From Limnohabitans sp. 103DPR2 (GTDB lineage: Bacteria > Pseudomonadota > Gammaproteobacteria > Burkholderiales > Burkholderiaceae_C), in NCBI RefSeq assembly GCF_001412575.1, contig NZ_CP011834.1:1984001-2048000 (forward strand): a stretch of DNA of 64,000 nt. The letters run 5' to 3'. This document shows positions 43,565 to 52,968 of the stretch, piece after piece; within the stretch, counting starts at the first letter, position 1, and each line of letters begins with the position of its first letter. The notes under the pieces are model-generated. The model did no database searches, was not told the DNA's origin, and was given only the letters and a program-made list of their open reading frames with translations. The position numbers and the translations under genes are program-made.

Positions 43565-44500
43565 ATGGAACTGGCCAAACTCGACCTCAATTTGCTCTTG
43601 GTTTTTCACCATTTGCTCATTTTGAAACGCGTCTCTGCCGTCGCAAATCTCTTGAACATGAGCCAACCTGCCGTGAGCAGTGCTTTGGGCAGGCTCCGCA
43701 GCAGTTTGAACGACGATTTATTCATTCGGACCCAGGGAGGTATGACCCCAACGCCTTATGCCCTTCAACTGGCAGAACCAATCGCCATGGCGCTGAATGG
43801 ATTGCAACAAGCTCTGAATGTGCGCGGCGCTTTTGATCCAAAGACCAGCCGTCGAAACTTCACCATTGCGCTGACGGATGTTGGTGAAATGTATTTCTTA
43901 CCTGTACTGGTCAATGTCCTGGCCAAAGTAGCACCCGGCGTCACTTTGCAAATTGTGAGCGTGGCGCAATCGGCGCTCAAAGAAGACATGTCAACGGGTC
44001 GAATTGATTTGGCCATGGGATTGCTGCCGCAACTCCAAGCGGGCTTCTTTCAACAATCCTTGTTCAAGCAAAAATATGTTTGCCTGATGCGCAAAAAACA
44101 TCCGTTAACCCAGACGACAAGCATTTCAGTGGCAGCTTTGTTTGCCTCAGAACACGTTCGGGTATTAGCAACCGGCACAGGACATGGCAAAGTAGATGCG
44201 GCCATGGACCAACAAAAATATTCGCGGCAAGTGAGGCTTACAGTGCCCCACTACGTCGCCTTAGGTGACGTACTTCAAAATGCCAACTTGATTGCTGTGG
44301 TGCCCGAGCGATTTGCTCAACGCATTGTCAAACCTTTTGATTTGGTCATGCGCGATCTACCCATCAAAGTGGAAAACAGCGCCATTCAACAGTGTTGGCA
44401 TGGTCGCCTGCACCGCGACCCAGGTCACCAATGGTTGCGCCAATTGATGCGCGAACTCTTTGGTGACCGTTCCACAGCAGACGAGGAACTAGCGATCTGA
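43565..44500 (+). CDS. NahR/NagR-like LysR regulator
   Basis: The 311-residue regulator starts MELAKLDLNLLLVFHHLL, has RVSAVANLLNMSQPAVSSAL in the helix-turn-helix, and shares landmarks with NahR across its length, including LFIRTQGGMTPTPYA, TDVGEMYFLPVL, LLPQLQAGFFQ and ATGTGHGKVD. NahR-type proteins activate naphthalene/salicylate genes on binding salicylate. Divergent placement from the NagGH-like oxygenase supports the same role here. Confidence 0.9.
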   Translation: MELAKLDLNLLLVFHHLLILKRVSAVANLLNMSQPAVSSALGRLRSSLNDDLFIRTQGGMTPTPYALQLAEPIAMALNGLQQALNVRGAFDPKTSRRNFTIALTDVGEMYFLPVLVNVLAKVAPGVTLQIVSVAQSALKEDMSTGRIDLAMGLLPQLQAGFFQQSLFKQKYVCLMRKKHPLTQTTSISVAALFASEHVRVLATGTGHGKVDAAMDQQKYSRQVRLTVPHYVALGDVLQNANLIAVVPERFAQRIVKPFDLVMRDLPIKVENSAIQQCWHGRLHRDPGHQWLRQLMRELFGDRSTADEELAI

Positions 44501-44504
44501 TGGA

Positions 44505-45677
44505 TCAGAAAGGCAATCCCACGTAATTTTCTGCCAGAGAACTTTGGGCTGCATCGGATGAGAACAAATAGGCCATCTCAACTTCTTGCAGCTTTTGGTC
44601 ATATTCGATTGAATCTGGGAATGTGTGCAACAAGGTTGTGAGCCACCATGAAAAGCGCTGCGCTTTCCAAACGCGGGACAGCGCCTTTTCGGAATAGTTG
44701 TCCAAACCTGTGCTGTCACCCTTTTGGTAGTGGTCCACAAAGCCATGGTACAAGTAGTAAATGTCAGACCCTGCAGTGTTCAAACCCCGTGCACCAGTGG
44801 GCGGCACAATGTGGGCCGCATCACCTGCCAAAAACATGTTGCCGTAACGCATGGGTTCAGCCACAAAAGATCGCAGCGGTGCAATGGACTTTTCGATGGT
44901 GGGACCTGTGATCAATTGCTCAGACACTTCTGCGGGCAAACGACGTTTCAACTCCGCCCAAAAAGCCTCATCCGACCAATCTTCAACTGAATCAGTCAGT
45001 GGCACTTGGATGTAGTAACGGCTTAAAACTTGTGAGCGCAAAGAGCACAGTGCAAAACCACGCGGGTGCTTGGCGTAAATCAGCTCAGGCGAAACTGGTT
45101 TGGTTCGAGACAAGACGCCCAGCCAACCAAAGGGATACACTTTTTCGTATTCTTTGATGACGTCGCTTGGGATGGATTTGCGGCTCACACCGTGAAATCC
45201 GTCAGCACCAATGATGAAATCGCAATCAACGCGTTTTTCCTCACCGCCCACACTGTAGGTGACGTAAGGCATGTCGGACTTCACATCGTGCGGTTGAACG
45301 TTTTCTGCGCTGTGAATCACGATGCCGTTCATGCGGTCCCGCGCTTCATACAAATCGCGCGTCAACTCCGTTTGACCGTACACCATCACGGAATTCCCAC
45401 CGCTGTATTTGTGCAAATCAACCCGATTCAGTTTGTCGGCATGCGCCAAGAAAAATCCATCGTGAATTTCACCTTCTCGGTCCATGCGCTCACCGCACTG
45501 GGCTTCACGCATGAGTTTGGCAAAGCCATTTTCCAAAACACCGGCACGAATGCGACTGAGCACGTAATCCCGTGTTTGGCGCTCCAAAACCACCGTTTCA
45601 ATGCCTTTGAGATGAAGCAACTGGGAGAGCATCAGGCCAGATGGCCCGCCACCGATGATGCAAACTTGGGTTTTCAT
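44505..45677 (-). CDS. pobA: 4-Hydroxybenzoate 3-monooxygenase
   Basis: The 390-residue flavoenzyme has the FAD motif GGGPSG (residues 8-13), RIRAGVLE, the substrate-site SRYYIQV, DFIIGADGFHGVSR (DG motif) and FLAGDAAHIVPPTGARGLN. It converts 4-hydroxybenzoate to protocatechuate using NADPH and oxygen. It is divergent from an AraC-type regulator, the usual pobA/pobR layout. Protocatechuate ring-cleavage genes are not in the window. Confidence 0.95.
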   Translation of the reverse strand: MKTQVCIIGGGPSGLMLSQLLHLKGIETVVLERQTRDYVLSRIRAGVLENGFAKLMREAQCGERMDREGEIHDGFFLAHADKLNRVDLHKYSGGNSVMVYGQTELTRDLYEARDRMNGIVIHSAENVQPHDVKSDMPYVTYSVGGEEKRVDCDFIIGADGFHGVSRKSIPSDVIKEYEKVYPFGWLGVLSRTKPVSPELIYAKHPRGFALCSLRSQVLSRYYIQVPLTDSVEDWSDEAFWAELKRRLPAEVSEQLITGPTIEKSIAPLRSFVAEPMRYGNMFLAGDAAHIVPPTGARGLNTAGSDIYYLYHGFVDHYQKGDSTGLDNYSEKALSRVWKAQRFSWWLTTLLHTFPDSIEYDQKLQEVEMAYLFSSDAAQSSLAENYVGLPF

Positions 45678-45755
45678 TTGTTGTCTCCTTAAAACTTGAT
45701 CTAAGGCAATTTGCCAAAACGTTCCTGAAGATAACCCTTAAGCGACCAGACAGGA

Positions 45756-46643
45756 ATGGCTGAAACTGGCAAAAACTTGTACATTTCGAACATGGAAAAA
45801 ACACTTGCCCATGTACAGAGCTACAGTCTATTTGGCGAATCGACACATTTGCCAGACGTGTTGCACTGCGAAACCATTGCAGACCGTTCTGAACTGCACG
45901 ACTGGGAGTTGGCACCCCATCGACATGCACGTTTGCATCAAGTCTTGCTGATAGCGAACGGCGGTGGTTGGGCAACCTTAGATGGGAAAACCCAGGCCTT
46001 GCCCACAGGTTCCTTGGTCAATGTGCCACCCGAACATGTCCACTCCTTTCGATTTGAAAAAGACACGCGCGGTTGGGTCACTACCTTGGCCGATGAATTA
46101 CTGGACGAACTGTTGGTGGGCGGAGGCACCCTTCGTTCTGAACTTGATCAGGCCTGTGTGCTGTCCGCTGACACCTTCGTCACCCAAACTGTTCATCAGA
46201 TATGGCTTGAGTTCTCCGCGCAAGAAAAAGCCCGCGCGCTGGTGCTGCGAGGACTGAGTGGCGTGTTGTTGGGCTGGGTTGCAAGACAACTTGCCCAGAG
46301 CACATTGGCGGACGCCAAATTCAATGACTCGGAATTGGTTCAGCGGTTTAAAGAGTTGATTGAGCTCAACTTTAAAGCCCATTGGTCTGTGAGCCAGTAT
46401 GCCAAAGCCTTGTCTATCTCTCCAACCCATTTGAGCCGGCTCACGCGCGCTGCCAATGGAAGCAGCGCACTGCGCATGATTGAAGCCCGACTGATGCGCG
46501 AAGCACGTCGAAATTTGGCTTATACGAACCTCAGCATCTCCAGCATTGCCTACACACTGGGCTTTACAGATCCCGCCTATTTCTCTCGCGTTTTCACACG
46601 TGACGCAGGCATTTCACCAAAGGCATTTCGAGCGCAGATTTAA
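45756..46643 (+). CDS. pobR: AraC-family regulator, probable pobA activator
   Basis: The 295-residue protein has an N-terminal cupin-like domain (HRHARLHQVLLIANGGGWATL, VPPEHVHSFRF) and two C-terminal AraC helix-turn-helix motifs (YAKALSISPTHLSRL and ISSIAYTLGFTDPAYFSRVF). An in-frame ATG at 45792 is an alternative start. It is divergent from pobA with a 78-bp gap and probably activates it in response to 4-hydroxybenzoate. Confidence 0.85.
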   Translation: MAETGKNLYISNMEKTLAHVQSYSLFGESTHLPDVLHCETIADRSELHDWELAPHRHARLHQVLLIANGGGWATLDGKTQALPTGSLVNVPPEHVHSFRFEKDTRGWVTTLADELLDELLVGGGTLRSELDQACVLSADTFVTQTVHQIWLEFSAQEKARALVLRGLSGVLLGWVARQLAQSTLADAKFNDSELVQRFKELIELNFKAHWSVSQYAKALSISPTHLSRLTRAANGSSALRMIEARLMREARRNLAYTNLSISSIAYTLGFTDPAYFSRVFTRDAGISPKAFRAQI

Positions 46644-46732
46644 TTTGGTAATTCGAATGAATCTCGTGGAACTCTCACATGTCGGGTTCAATCCGATAAT
46701 CAGTCATCAATCTAAAAGAATAGAAGAATTTA

Positions 46733-48319
46733 ATGAGCACCCTCAGCCCTTCACGCATTGTCGTCACCCTGATTTTTTGGAATGTATTTGCATCGCAAGC
46801 CACCCCAGTCTTGCCAAATGGCAAAACTTTTGAGGCTCGCGAAATGGACTGGCGAAATGGCGCCATCGTTTATCAAATTCTTGTCGATCGGTTTGTACCT
46901 TCTGATCATTTAGAAGCAAAAAAACACCTCTATCCATCACCCAAGGTTCTCAAAGAATGGCATGAACAGCCTCAGCGCGGCACCGAGTTAGAAGCCCAAA
47001 AGCTCAACAGTCAAGAGCTTGAATTTTGGGGAGGCGACATTCAAAGCGCTGGGACCAGACTCGACCATGTCAAGCAACTGGGTGCCACCGCAATTTACTT
47101 GAACCCTATTCACTTAGCATGGACCAATCACAAATACGACGCTCTGGACTACAAAGCCATTTCGCCAGAATTTGGTAGCCGCAAGGACTTCAAAGAATTT
47201 GCAAAGCATGCCCATCAACTAGGTTTAAAAGTGGTGTTAGATGGTGTGTTCAATCACATGGGCCGCAACTCACCACAGTTTAAAGACGCCATGGTCAACC
47301 CCAACAGCCCTTGGCGCAATTGGTTTGCAATCGGTGCGCAATACAAAGGAGGCGCTCGCGTTTGGACAGGCTTTCAAAATTTACCTGAATTGAATTTAGA
47401 AAACCCTGCAGTTCGCCAATATTTGTATGAAGCCCCCGATTCCGTGGTTCGCGGCTACCTCCGTGATGGGGCAGACGGCTGGCGTTTGGACACTGCTTAC
47501 GAACTGGGTCTGCCCTACATGCGCGCCCTCACAAAAGCAGCACGCCAAGAAAAAAAAGACGCTTTGGTCGTTGGCGAAATAGTCAATTACCCCGATCAGT
47601 GGCTGACCGCGATGGATGGCGTCATGAACTTCACTTTGAGAGAAATGATTTTGGGTCTTGCAAAAGGTGAGATCAGTGCTGTGACAACTGCGCGAATGAT
47701 CGAACGCATGATCCAAGATGCAGGCATTGAACCCATGTTGAAATCTTGGAACATCATTGACAACCACGACATTCCTAGAATTGCCACGCAGTTTCCTGAC
47801 GCCAAACAACGCCGTTGGGTTCAATCTTTGCAATTTACTTTGCCGGGCTCCCCCAATGTGTATTACGGTACTGAAATCGGGATGACCGGTGGTGGTGATC
47901 CTGAAAATCGAAACCCAATGCGATGGGATTGGGTTGGCACTGACCACCCAGAAATGATTTGGCTCAAAAAACTGATCGACCTGCATCAGCAAAACAGAGC
48001 GCTGCGCGTGGGCAACTATCGCCGAATCGAAAGTGAACGACTGTTTGCCTTTGAAAGATACACTGACAAAACGCTTGAGACTCGACTGGTTTTGGCCAAT
48101 CCCAGCAAAACAGATGTTTCTGAGACGATCATGGTTGCCAATGCAGGCTTGATGGACGACACCCCCTTTGTCGACTTGTTGGGCGCAGACATACAAAAAC
48201 ACATCACCACCATGGGGCCAGGCCTCATGCGCATCACTGTCCCTGCTCAAACAGTGATGGTCCTGAAGCCTGTTGAGCGGGATTTAGGTGGGTACAGCAG
48301 ATACAAACGATATCCATGA
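46733..48319 (+). CDS. Secreted GH13 alpha-amylase-family glycosidase
   Basis: The 528-residue product has a signal peptide (to about residue 23) and the four GH13 regions: DGVFNH, GWRLDTAYE (catalytic Asp nucleophile), VVGEIVN (acid/base Glu) and IDNHD. WGGDIQSAGTRLDHVKQLGATAIYLNPI fits the neopullulanase/cyclomaltodextrinase-like branch. It should hydrolyse alpha-1,4 glucans or maltodextrins outside the cytoplasm. No maltodextrin transporter lies nearby. Confidence 0.9.
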   Translation: MSTLSPSRIVVTLIFWNVFASQATPVLPNGKTFEAREMDWRNGAIVYQILVDRFVPSDHLEAKKHLYPSPKVLKEWHEQPQRGTELEAQKLNSQELEFWGGDIQSAGTRLDHVKQLGATAIYLNPIHLAWTNHKYDALDYKAISPEFGSRKDFKEFAKHAHQLGLKVVLDGVFNHMGRNSPQFKDAMVNPNSPWRNWFAIGAQYKGGARVWTGFQNLPELNLENPAVRQYLYEAPDSVVRGYLRDGADGWRLDTAYELGLPYMRALTKAARQEKKDALVVGEIVNYPDQWLTAMDGVMNFTLREMILGLAKGEISAVTTARMIERMIQDAGIEPMLKSWNIIDNHDIPRIATQFPDAKQRRWVQSLQFTLPGSPNVYYGTEIGMTGGGDPENRNPMRWDWVGTDHPEMIWLKKLIDLHQQNRALRVGNYRRIESERLFAFERYTDKTLETRLVLANPSKTDVSETIMVANAGLMDDTPFVDLLGADIQKHITTMGPGLMRITVPAQTVMVLKPVERDLGGYSRYKRYP

Positions 48320-48400
48320 AGCATGATCTTTATGAGGACCTATCAAACACACTTGACCAAGTGCTAAAGTTCAAACCTAGTGCAAACCTTTTAGACATAC

Positions 48401-48736
48401 ATGACTCTTCCCAACTGCCCTCAGTGCCAATCAGAATTCACTTATGAAGATGGCGAAAATTTCATCTGTCCAGAATGTGCGCACGAATGGCCTCAACATG
48501 TTCAAGCGGAAGTTGAAACCAGCAAGGTTTTCAAAGATGCCTCCGGCAATGTCTTGCAAGACGGCGACACCGTGACCTTGATCAAAGACCTCAAGCTCAA
48601 AGGCTCTTCAAGTGTGATCAAAGTGGGCACCAAAGTGAAAAACATTCGTTTGATCGATGGCGACCACGACATCGATTGCAAAATTGAAGGTTTTGGTGCC
48701 ATGCAACTCAAAACGGAATTTGTTCGCAAAGCCTGA
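48401..48736 (+). CDS. yjdM: YjdM (PhnA-like) zinc-ribbon protein
   Basis: The 111-residue protein has the N-terminal zinc ribbon CPQCQ...CPECAHEW and the conserved [20 protein letters not shown] and [19 protein letters not shown] segments of YjdM. It was once named PhnA for proximity to E. coli phn genes but is not phosphonoacetate hydrolase. Function is uncertain, and there is no reason to link it to the phn genes here. Confidence 0.95.
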   Translation: MTLPNCPQCQSEFTYEDGENFICPECAHEWPQHVQAEVETSKVFKDASGNVLQDGDTVTLIKDLKLKGSSSVIKVGTKVKNIRLIDGDHDIDCKIEGFGAMQLKTEFVRKA

Positions 48737-48772
48737 CTCCTTCACAAAACTGAATCCTATTTTTACGCCGCC

Positions 48773-49207
48773 ATGAAAAAAATCTTTTTCTGCTTGACCT
48801 TGACGCTTGCAACTTTGTTAACCGGCTGTGGGGGTGGCAGTAACAACACACCTTCAGGCCCCACGCTCTTGCAAACCACAGACACTTTAGTAGGTACCGG
48901 CGCAAGCGCTGTTGCAGGCAACACCCTCACAGTCAACTACACCGGCTGGCTTTACGATGCAACAGCCGCACAAAATCATGGCAAACAGTTTGACTCTTCC
49001 GTTGGCCGTGCCCCCTTTAGCTTCAAACTCGGAGCAGGCCAAGTCATTGCCGGTTGGGACCAAGGCATGGTGGGCATGAAGGTGGGCGGAAAACGGACTC
49101 TGATCATCCCCAGCGCCTTAGGGTATGGCAGTTCTGGCGCCGGTGGCGGCCTGATTCCGCCTAATGCGGCCTTGGTGTTCGATGTGGAGCTGATTGCCAT
49201 CCAATAA
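48773..49207 (+). CDS. FKBP-type peptidyl-prolyl isomerase lipoprotein
   Basis: The 144-residue protein has a lipoprotein signal (lipobox LLTGC, residue 20 Cys) followed by a Gly/Ser linker and an FKBP domain: VNYTGWLYD, FDSS, FSFKLGAGQVIAGWDQGMVGMKVGGKRTLIIP (landmark pieces) and the PPNAALVFDVELI end. It catalyses proline isomerisation on envelope proteins. Confidence 0.92.
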   Translation: MKKIFFCLTLTLATLLTGCGGGSNNTPSGPTLLQTTDTLVGTGASAVAGNTLTVNYTGWLYDATAAQNHGKQFDSSVGRAPFSFKLGAGQVIAGWDQGMVGMKVGGKRTLIIPSALGYGSSGAGGGLIPPNAALVFDVELIAIQ

Positions 49208-49364
49208 AACACCGCCGCAACCTAGGCGCAAGCCATATTTCACCTTGCGAAATTTGGCTTGAATTTTTCGACTTTCTCTCAGATCAGCACAGTGTCAGAC
49301 TTCTCTTTTAGGATCTAATACTGGCTTTCGAGATTTACTGTTGCACAACAAAAACGAGGACACA

Positions 49365-51602
49365 ATGTCTAATCAAAAATCCAAAATCATCTACACCCTG
49401 ACCGATGAAGCCCCTTTGCTGGCCACATCGGCATTTCTGCCAGTTGTTCGCACGTTTGCGGCGCCTGCGGGGATTGAAGTTGAAGCCAGCGACATTTCGC
49501 TTGCAGGACGCATCTTGGGTGAGTTCTCTGACATGCTCCCAGAAGAGCAGCGCATCCCCAACAACTTGGCCATTTTGGGCAAATTAACCCTCCGCCCCGA
49601 AGCCAACATCATCAAGCTGCCCAACATCAGCGCGTCGGTTGGCCAATTGAACAGTGCAATCAAAGAATTGCAGTCCAAAGGCTATGCCCTGCCCGACTAC
49701 CCAGACAATCCTAAAAACGACCAAGAAAAAGAAATCAAAGCCCGTTACTCCAAGTGCACTGGGTCTGCAGTCAACCCTGTCTTGCGTGAAGGCAACTCAG
49801 ATCGCCGTGCACCACGCGCTGTGAAAGAATTTGCGCGCAAAAACCCACACAGCATGGCCGAGTGGAGCCAAGCATCCCGCTCACACGTGTCGCACATGCA
49901 TCATGGCGACTTCTACCATGGCGAAAAATCCATGACCGTTGAGCGTGCACGTGACGTGAAAATGGAACTCATCACCAAGAGTGGCAAGACTATTGTGTTG
50001 AAACCAAAGGTCTCTTTGGTTGACCGCGAAGTGATTGACAGCATGTTCATGAGCAAGAAAGCTTTGGAAGCTTTCTACGAGCGCGAAATTGAAGACGCGC
50101 ACAAAACTGGCGTGATGTTCTCCTTGCACGTTAAAGCCACCATGATGAAGGTCTCACACCCCATCGTGTTTGGTCACTGCGTCAAGATCTTCTACAAAGA
50201 TGCCTTCAAAAAGCACAAAGAGCTCTTTGACAGCCTTGGCGTCAACGTCAACAACGGCATGGTTGACCTGTACAACAAAATTGCGACCTTGCCCGACTCC
50301 AAGCGTGAAGAAATCATGCGCGATCTGCACGCATGTCATGAGCATCGTCCAGAACTGGCGATGGTCGACTCAGCAAAAGGCATCACCAACTTCCATTCAC
50401 CGAACGATGTGATCGTCGATGCATCTATGCCTGCCATGATTCGCAATGGTGGCAAGATGTGGGGGGCTGATGGCCGCTTGAAAGATGTGAAGGCAGTTAT
50501 GCCCGAGTCAACTTTCGCCCGCATCTATCAAGAAATGATCAATTTCTGCAAATGGCATGGTGCTTTCGATCCCAAAACAATGGGTACTGTCCCCAACGTG
50601 GGCTTGATGGCGCAACAAGCTGAAGAATACGGCTCTCACGACAAGACTTTTGAAATTCCAGAAGATGGCGTGGCCAATATCACCGACCTGGAAACCGGTG
50701 AAGTTTTGCTAAGTCAAAACGTTGAAGTAGGCGACATTTGGCGCATGTGCCAGGTGAAAGACGCTGCCATTCGTGATTGGGTCAAACTGGCGGTGAGCCG
50801 TGCACGCAACTCTGGCATGCCTGTTGTGTTCTGGTTGGATGCATACCGTCCGCACGAAGCCCAATTGATCCGCAAAGTGAAGATGTACCTGCACGAGCAT
50901 GACATCAACGGTTTGGACATTCAAATCATGAGCCAAGTGCGCGCCATGCGTTACACACTTGAGCGTGTTGTTCGCGGCCTGGACACCATCAGTGCCACCG
51001 GCAACATTTTGCGCGACTACCTGACCGACTTGTTCCCCATCATGGAATTGGGCACCAGTGCCAAAATGCTGTCCATCGTGCCCTTGATGGCTGGAGGTGG
51101 CATGTACGAAACAGGCGCTGGCGGTTCTGCCCCCAAACACGTGCAGCAACTGGTGGAAGAGAATCACTTGCGCTGGGATTCTTTGGGCGAGTTCTTGGCT
51201 TTGGCCGTTTCGTTCGAAGACTTGGGTATCAAAACCAACAACGACAAAGCCAAACTGTTGGCCAAAACTTTGGATGCAGCCACAGGCACTTTGTTGGCAA
51301 ACAACAAAAATCCCTCACCCAAAACAGGCGAATTGGACAACCGTGGCAGCCAGTTCTACTTGGCCATGTACTGGGCTCAAGAACTTGCAGCGCAAACTGA
51401 TGACAAGGAATTGCAAGCCAAGTTTGCACCGATTGCAAAAGCTCTGACAGAAAACGAAAAGAAAATCGTTGAAGAGTTGAAAGCGGTTCAGGGCAAGCCT
51501 GTCGACATTGGTGGCTACTTCAAGCCCTCTGTTGAGTTGCTAGAGAAGGTCATGTGCCCAAGTCCAACATTCAACGCCATCATTCAATCCGCCAAAGCTT
51601 GA
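49365..51602 (+). CDS. icd: NADP-dependent isocitrate dehydrogenase, monomeric type
   Basis: The 745-residue enzyme is the large single-chain IDH II. Landmarks include [20 protein letters not shown] at the start, [14 protein letters not shown], and [16 protein letters not shown] near the C terminus. It oxidatively decarboxylates isocitrate to 2-oxoglutarate with NADP. The ATG at 49365 follows GAGGA; a TTG upstream would add eight residues. Confidence 0.96.
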   Translation: MSNQKSKIIYTLTDEAPLLATSAFLPVVRTFAAPAGIEVEASDISLAGRILGEFSDMLPEEQRIPNNLAILGKLTLRPEANIIKLPNISASVGQLNSAIKELQSKGYALPDYPDNPKNDQEKEIKARYSKCTGSAVNPVLREGNSDRRAPRAVKEFARKNPHSMAEWSQASRSHVSHMHHGDFYHGEKSMTVERARDVKMELITKSGKTIVLKPKVSLVDREVIDSMFMSKKALEAFYEREIEDAHKTGVMFSLHVKATMMKVSHPIVFGHCVKIFYKDAFKKHKELFDSLGVNVNNGMVDLYNKIATLPDSKREEIMRDLHACHEHRPELAMVDSAKGITNFHSPNDVIVDASMPAMIRNGGKMWGADGRLKDVKAVMPESTFARIYQEMINFCKWHGAFDPKTMGTVPNVGLMAQQAEEYGSHDKTFEIPEDGVANITDLETGEVLLSQNVEVGDIWRMCQVKDAAIRDWVKLAVSRARNSGMPVVFWLDAYRPHEAQLIRKVKMYLHEHDINGLDIQIMSQVRAMRYTLERVVRGLDTISATGNILRDYLTDLFPIMELGTSAKMLSIVPLMAGGGMYETGAGGSAPKHVQQLVEENHLRWDSLGEFLALAVSFEDLGIKTNNDKAKLLAKTLDAATGTLLANNKNPSPKTGELDNRGSQFYLAMYWAQELAAQTDDKELQAKFAPIAKALTENEKKIVEELKAVQGKPVDIGGYFKPSVELLEKVMCPSPTFNAIIQSAKA

Positions 51603-51616
51603 ATGCAGCTCACAAA

Positions 51617-51682
51617 AACCAACACTCGAACCCAGTTCAGTGTTGGTTGAGTTCAAAAAAAGCCGCAGATGCGGCTTTTTTT
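51617..51682 (+). terminator. Double-hairpin terminator after icd
   Basis: A first stem AACCAACACT/AGTGTTGGTT (51617-51648) is followed by a strong A-run, AGCCGC/GCGGCT stem and T-run (51655-51682). The second part is a standard bidirectional terminator and also serves the convergent gene ending at 51699. Confidence 0.88.
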
Positions 51683-51698
51683 AATGGCTCTGACAGGT

Positions 51699-52088
51699 TT
51701 ATTCGAAAAGATCGGTTTGATTCAGATTCGAATCCTTGGCTTTCAGGTTTCTTTGTTTTTTAGTTTTGGTGGCCAGATCTGATTTGGCCGCATCTTTGAT
51801 GGGCGACAGCTCCAAGATGGCCGGCAAGCGGGACGCAATCACTTTTTCAACAGGCAAAGCAATGGGCTCAGTGAGGCCGGCTGGCCAACGCTTCAAGCGC
51901 TTGAGCTCACCCCGATTCATACATCTGTAAACGGCTACCAGTTTTTGGGATGCATCATCTTCTAGGATGACGTATTCCTTGCCCAAATAAACAGCTTCCC
52001 GCCCCTTTACCGTGACTGCTGCATCGGAGGCATTTTTCATATCCGTCCTTGAATATGCCGTAATCGCGCGCAAAATAACTTTGTTCAT
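51699..52088 (-). CDS. Hypothetical protein
   Basis: The 129-residue protein is basic with a Lys-rich, probably disordered C terminus and an acidic last residues TDLFE. No catalytic motif or membrane helix is visible. LGKEYVILEDDASQKLVAVYR resembles a small beta-rich domain. Its promoter region holds two palindromes. Function unknown. Confidence 0.6.
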   Translation of the reverse strand: MNKVILRAITAYSRTDMKNASDAAVTVKGREAVYLGKEYVILEDDASQKLVAVYRCMNRGELKRLKRWPAGLTEPIALPVEKVIASRLPAILELSPIKDAAKSDLATKTKKQRNLKAKDSNLNQTDLFE

Positions 52089-52113
52089 CTAAAACTCTAG
52101 TCAAGTAACAATA

Positions 52114-52151
52114 TGTTGAGCAACATTATGCCATTTAACAACTTGTTAAAC
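52114..52151. promoter_or_regulatory. Two palindromes upstream of the hypothetical gene
   Basis: ATGTTG-AG-CAACAT (52114-52127) and TTTAACAA-C-TTGTTAAA (52135-52151) lie 26-63 bases upstream of the gene at 52088, with centres 22-23 bp apart, about two helical turns. Both contain an inverted GTTG/CAAC or TTGTT/AACAA core and look like operator sites for a dimeric repressor. Confidence 0.45.
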
Positions 52152-52190
52152 AACGCTTAGTTAATTGACAAACTGTTGGCAATCAATGAT

Positions 52191-52934
52191 TTAGGTTGCC
52201 ACCGCGTCCCAAATCAACTTCAAGGAAAGTAAAAACAAACCAGCTTGAACCAGTCGAAAGAACCATGCATCCGCAATCCGCTTGGTCAGATAGGCCCCAA
52301 GGAAAGTACCTAACAATGCGAACGGCACCAAAACAAGAACCTTCCAGAAATCTTCTTCTGTGTAAGGACTGAGATTTTGATATGGCGCAATCTTGGACAG
52401 ATTGATGATGGCAAACAAGATGGTTGCGGTTCCGGCAAACTCAGCTTTCGGCAATTTTTGAGGCAAGACAAAAATCTGAAAAGGTGGCCCACCCGCATGC
52501 GCAATGAAACTGGTAAACCCCGCTACGCCACCCCAAAAAATGCCTTTTGGAAGTGATGCCGGCTGGGGAATATCTGATTGACCTCGTTTGAACCAAGTCT
52601 GCAAGCAAAAACTCACCCCCACCAGTCCAATCAGGAATTTGATGGTCAGCTCTGAAATCATGGCGGCCGTCAACCAGCCAATCAAAACGCCAGCAATGCC
52701 TGCAGGCACCAATATTTTCAAATTCACCCAACTGTAGCTCTTGCGATAGAGCCAGACGCCAACTGCGTCTGAAATGACGAAAAGCGGCAACAACAAAACG
52801 GCAGCCTTAACAGGCGACATGACCAAAGACAACACGGGCACCGACAGCATGCCTACCAAAGGCAATCCCCCCTTGGACATGCCAATGAGTACGGCCGCAA
52901 AACTGGCCAAAACCAGATACTGATTCAGTTCCAT
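52191..52934 (-). CDS. TauE/SafE-family anion exporter
   Basis: The 247-residue membrane protein has about eight helices in two repeats, with conserved IGMSKGGLPLVGMLSVP and the second-half FTSFIAHAGGPPFQIF motif. Family members export sulfite, sulfoacetate or related anions. No sulfonate catabolic gene lies next to it. Confidence 0.9.
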   Translation of the reverse strand: MELNQYLVLASFAAVLIGMSKGGLPLVGMLSVPVLSLVMSPVKAAVLLLPLFVISDAVGVWLYRKSYSWVNLKILVPAGIAGVLIGWLTAAMISELTIKFLIGLVGVSFCLQTWFKRGQSDIPQPASLPKGIFWGGVAGFTSFIAHAGGPPFQIFVLPQKLPKAEFAGTATILFAIINLSKIAPYQNLSPYTEEDFWKVLVLVPFALLGTFLGAYLTKRIADAWFFRLVQAGLFLLSLKLIWDAVAT

Positions 52935-52968
52935 GAAGTCCTCGGAAATTGGGCCGAAAGTCGGCAGG

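Noticed and set aside
47396-48250. 284-codon minus-strand frame
   Set aside because: It is antisense to the GH13 amylase gene, whose motifs are intact; the translation has no domain features.
48401-48736. YjdM as a phosphonate enzyme linked to the phn genes
   Set aside because: The historical PhnA name is misleading, and the gene is more than 30 kb away from the phn block.
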